The position numbers were made by a program, and so were the translations under genes. Shown in pieces: positions 60,111 through 64,000 of a stretch of 64,000 bases of DNA; position 1 is the stretch's first letter; the number at the start of each line of letters is the position of its first letter. Below the pieces are notes generated by a model. The model did no database searches. It was not told the DNA's origin and worked only from the letters and a program-made list of their open reading frames with translations. Source of the DNA: Sordaria brevicollis (taxonomy: Eukaryota; Ascomycota; Sordariomycetes; Sordariales; Sordariaceae); assembly GCA_033439795.1 (NCBI GenBank), contig JAUTDP010000007.1:930001-994000 (forward strand). Direction: 5' to 3'.

Positions 60111-63100
60111 ATTTTACTTTATTTAAATTATTCTTTTTATAATTAACCTTTCTAATTTAGAGGAATATAGGATTAAATTAAATAGAGGTTGGGCATTATT
60201 AAAGGCCGTAGAGGTATTAAATATTTAGGGTTTGGAAATTTTAATAATTAATTATAAATATAATTTCCCGTTTAATATTAATAATTCTATATAAATTTAT
60301 AATAATTATAATCGTATTTAGTATATAATAATATTAAAATATAATAATAAAATAATTAAACGAATTTATAATATATAGTAAATAAAAAAGTAAAGGTAAA
60401 TAATTATTATTATAATAAATTATATTTCTATTTATATTTAATTCTTAAAATAGATATTAATAAAATAATATAATCGATATAGGGTCGGGTTACCCTACTT
60501 TACCGAATGCGAAAATTTAATCGATTTGTTCGCTTAACGGTTATACTTATAGTAATATATAGTTAAACCCCCTTTCGATACGTTAATTGGTATAGGGTAA
60601 ATATTAGACTAAGAATTATATATATACGATTAGGGCAAATTATTTTGCGGATTTATTATTAGGGATATATAATACTTCGATTAATAGCCGGTTATAAAAT
60701 AAGAGAAGCGGTAAAATAAATAAGCTTTATTCGGTAAATTTAATATTAATATTACGGATTAATAATTAAATATCGGATATATTCTAATTTGATATATTTA
60801 TGTACTTACGTAGAATTTCCGTTTAATATCCATTTCCAGCGCCCTATATAACGTTTTGCGTAAATATTATTATTTCGATAAAGAAAATCCTCAATATATA
60901 ATTTATTATTAAAATAATACGGAAAATATACTTTAAAAGGATAATTAATAATATTAAAATATATAATAAAGTTTATAAATAATATAGTTTAATAGAAAAT
61001 TTAGGAAATAAAACGAAATTGCTTCGCCTCCGATTTTATTTCCTAAAACCTCCCTCCTTCCTAATTTTAATTTATTCTTTATATTCTTTACTCTTTACTA
61101 CTCTTTATACTTTTAAATACAATCTATAATTATTAATTATTATTATATCTTTTCGTATTTAATTATTAAAATATTTTATTTAGCTTTTTATATATTATAT
61201 TAATAAATATTTTTAATCTTTATAACGTATTACGAATAGCCCTTGGGTTTTTAATTTATTATTCGTTTTGTAAATAGGTTTCGTTTTCTACTTTCTATTA
61301 TTTATACTTTTAAATACAATTTACAAATATTAATTTATTACTTTATATTACTATTTAATTATTAAAATACTTTATTTAACCTTTCGCTAATTATATTACG
61401 GATATTTCGGTATATTTAATATATTACGAACGACCTTTAGACTTTTAATTTATTATTCGTTTTATAAATAAACTTATCGAATAGAGTAATAAATATATTA
61501 TTATAAAAGATACTTTTAGGAATAATAATATAGATATTATTATATTTAATATATAAATATCCTATTATTTATATTTAATAATTTCGTTTAATTTATATTT
61601 TTAATAACCGAATAATTCTAATAATTATTAATTTTACGAGGATATTAAATCTAAAGGTCGGGATAGTAAATTAAAAGCGTACTTTATTATTTAACGATTA
61701 TTTAAAAAAAGGAAAATAAAAACGATATATAATAATAAATTGCCCGCGGGTAGCGGTAATTTTAATAATTTATACCCTTATAATAATAAGCGAAATACCG
61801 GTTAGGAGTTTATATTAACGAAGGGATTTAATTAAACTAATTAAATAAATAATATTTAATTCCTCGTAATAATTATATTAACGTTTCGAAAATAAAGAGA
61901 CCTATTCCCACTTTTTAATATTCTAAATAATTTTCCTTTCCGTTATATTATAAAAGGGAACCCTAAAGTTTATAGCGTTCGGATTCCTATTAAACGCGTA
62001 TAGGTCGTTCGCGAAATTCGCTTCCTAAAAATAAAATTAAATTCCGAAGATTTATATTCAATTTTATATAATATAATTTTAAAACCTTTCGACTTTTAGG
62101 TATTAAAAACGATTAAATTTAAATTTTATTATTAATTTACTATTTTAATAATTCTTTCTTCGGAATACCCTTTAAATAGCTAACGGCCGAAAAATTACTA
62201 ATTTTAATTATAAACCCATTTCGAAACTAAAGCGTTTAACCTCCTCTACGCTAATAAATTTTTTATATTTAATAATATTATAATACGCCCCGCGATTTAA
62301 ATTATTCTCCGAGAAAAATAAATAGGATATATAATTAATTATACGCCGAATATTCTATTCATACCCAAAATTCCGTTTTTACTATATAAAGTTTTTATCG
62401 CCCAACCTTTATTTACCGGACGGGTAATATTATTTAAAATTAAAATTATTAAAAATAAAATTAAGGGTAATAAAAAAATAGATTAGAAGGATATAATAAT
62501 TTTATTTAATAATTATTTAAAATACTTTATTATAATAATATTCGGGAATATATTAAATAAGGCGGTTATCGGCGGGACGTATAATAATCGGCGATATTTA
62601 AAATAAATATTTCGAATTCCTCTCTTAAAATAGAAAAATTATATTTTAATTTATAATAATTTAATTCTATAAGCTTCGCGATATTCGCCGGACTAATTTA
62701 AATTAGGACCGAGAAACGAATTTTTAATAAATAAAATTCGCTTTTTATTTTATCCTCTATTCTATTTATAATTAAAGAATATAAAAGAGCTAAATAAGCC
62801 CCCCGCCCTTATAAATAGAAAATTATACCGTATATTAATATATTTAAATATTTACGCGTTATAATAATATATTATTTAAATTCGTTTATAATATATAAAT
62901 TTTTATTATAATAAGTAATATTAATTAAAAAATTTATACGTTAGAGCGAAATAAGGGGCCCTATATATTATTAATTTATTTATAAAGATTAAAATTAAAA
63001 ATAAATAAATTAATAGAATAAAATAATATATTTATAAAAAGAATTCTCGTTTCTATCGATATATAATTATACGTATTATCCTCAAAAATCGGTAAATATC

Positions 63101-64000
63101 GTACAAAAACGCTTTAGAACGTAAAATTTTAAAATATAATACTATAAAACGTAATGTACATTTTCGAAGCTAAATTGAACGTAAAAACTCCTATTATACG
63201 GGCGGAAATTAAAATAGTATTCGATTAATATATTAAATCGAAGGTAAAGATATTAAAAGAGGGTAAAATACCCTAATTTCGGTATAAGTAAAATAATATA
63301 TAATAATTTAAAGAGAGTATATTTTTTATATTTATTATATTATTTTAATATTATTTAATCTATATATTAATAAAGTATAAAAAATCTATTCTAAATCCTA
63401 CGCTAATAGTGCGTAGCCTATATATAAATATAATATAAATTGTATTTTTCCCTTATTTAAACTCTTCGATAATTATTTTCCTCCCTTTTTATAATTTCTA
63501 TACGTTATAATAATAATATATATTAAAGACGAAAATTTCCGGTTATTCCGGCTTTTATATAATAAATATATTTTTAAACTTAAAAAGTAAATAATATATA
63601 TTTAATATCGTTTAATTTATTCTAATAATTACGCTCTTAATTCCCTACGCCGCCGGCTTTATACCGCTTCTATATAGGCCGTAATTTAAATAATTTTTAC
63701 TCTCCCCCTAAAAATTAATATCGAAGCTATTAAATTTATTACCGCGTAATATATTTATATTTAATTCTATAAATAACCCTTTACCCCTACCGTTTTTAAA
63801 AACGTATTAACTTTCAATTATGTAATAAATACGAAACCGAATAAATAAACCTATTATCGATAATCCGGTATAAATAATAATATTTATAAATTCTTTCCTA
63901 ATTTTAATATAAATGTATTCGAAACGGTCTTTTAAATAAATATTATAAAAGTATATAAATAAAAAGCGGGATCGGCTATAAAATTATAAATTATAAAGGA
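60110..64000. repeat. Unassigned RIP-degraded sequence
   Basis: AT-rich, with CpA/TpG nearly absent. Apart from the 197-bp tandem duplication at 61.1-61.5 kb I see no assignable feature. Degraded reading frames are present around 61,640-62,460, where CpG-rich islands survive, but no family is recognised. Confidence 0.55.
61091..61480. repeat. Tandem duplication, unit about 197 bp
   Basis: TATACTTTTAAATACAAT occurs at 61,106 and again at 61,303. Matching sequence continues to the end of each unit (TTTAATTTATTATTCGTTTT at about 61,249 and 61,447). The copies differ mostly by C/T and G/A changes plus some length differences in the AT runs. Confidence 0.75.

Larger units (their letters stand above)
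42127..64000. repeat. RIP-saturated AT-rich heterochromatin-like block
   Basis: From about 42,127 to the end of the window the sequence turns into TAT/TTA/AAT-rich DNA with isolated CpG, CpC and TpC words. CpA and TpG are nearly absent for hundreds of bases at a time, whereas they are normal to the left. That pattern on both strands is the classic product of repeat-induced point mutation (C to T at CpA). Open frames are very short because CAA/CAG became TAA/TAG and TGG became TAG/TAA. In fungi such blocks usually carry H3K9 methylation and DNA methylation (known for Neurospora; inference here). The block continues past the window edge, so I cannot tell whether it is subtelomeric, pericentromeric or an isolated island. 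Confidence 0.95.

Noticed and set aside
1..64000. tRNA, 5S rRNA and CRISPR features
   Set aside because: I looked for T-loop GTTCGAATCC-like words, the fungal 5S start and regularly spaced repeats and found none that hold up.

Overview
This window looks like a filamentous ascomycete chromosome arm, most likely a Sordariomycete close to the Sordariales (Neurospora type). The reasons are short GT..AG introns of about 50-90 bp, the protein families found, long intergenic leaders, and a very strong repeat-induced point mutation (RIP) signature in the last third. I cannot name the species.

Positions 1 to about 42,130 are ordinary GC-balanced, gene-rich DNA. In order they hold: a Zn2Cys6 transcription factor (7 exons, minus), a TEX1/THO3-type WD40 protein of the THO mRNA-export complex (minus), RIC1 of the Golgi Ypt6/Rab6 exchange factor (plus), a casein kinase II beta subunit (plus), a lipid phosphate phosphatase of the PAP2 family (minus), mitochondrial ribosomal protein uL2 (minus), a B-type mitotic cyclin (plus), a repetitive acidic protein with a perfect 15-bp minisatellite (minus), two unrecognised proteins (minus), and the giant four-domain calcium channel CCH1 (minus). 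These are housekeeping and signalling genes with separate promoters, and I see no gene cluster or operon-like unit. Exon joins were worked out by eye from reading frame, splice consensus and family expectation.

Positions about 42,130 to 64,000 are AT-rich and almost lack CpA and TpG, while CpG, CpC and TpA remain. This is the mark of saturating RIP. Inside lies a dead Ty3/gypsy LTR retrotransposon of 7,680 bp (49,287-56,966) with two 286-bp LTRs, a GAAAA target duplication, gag zinc knuckle, reverse transcriptase, RNase H, integrase and a C-terminal chromodomain, so it is a chromovirus. It sits inside a second dead gene that codes for a SNF2-family helicase-like protein. The helicase frame runs straight across the reconstructed empty site. 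Downstream in the same frame is an 84-bp (28-codon) tandem repeat in a long degraded reading frame I do not recognise. The rest of the block (42.1-46.9 kb, 60-64 kb) is RIP-degraded DNA that I could not assign, apart from a 197-bp tandem duplication near 61.1-61.5 kb.

The most interesting material is the nested helicase/chromovirus relic, the reciprocal RIP mosaic between its two LTRs, and a palindrome-centred short motif scattered through the block.
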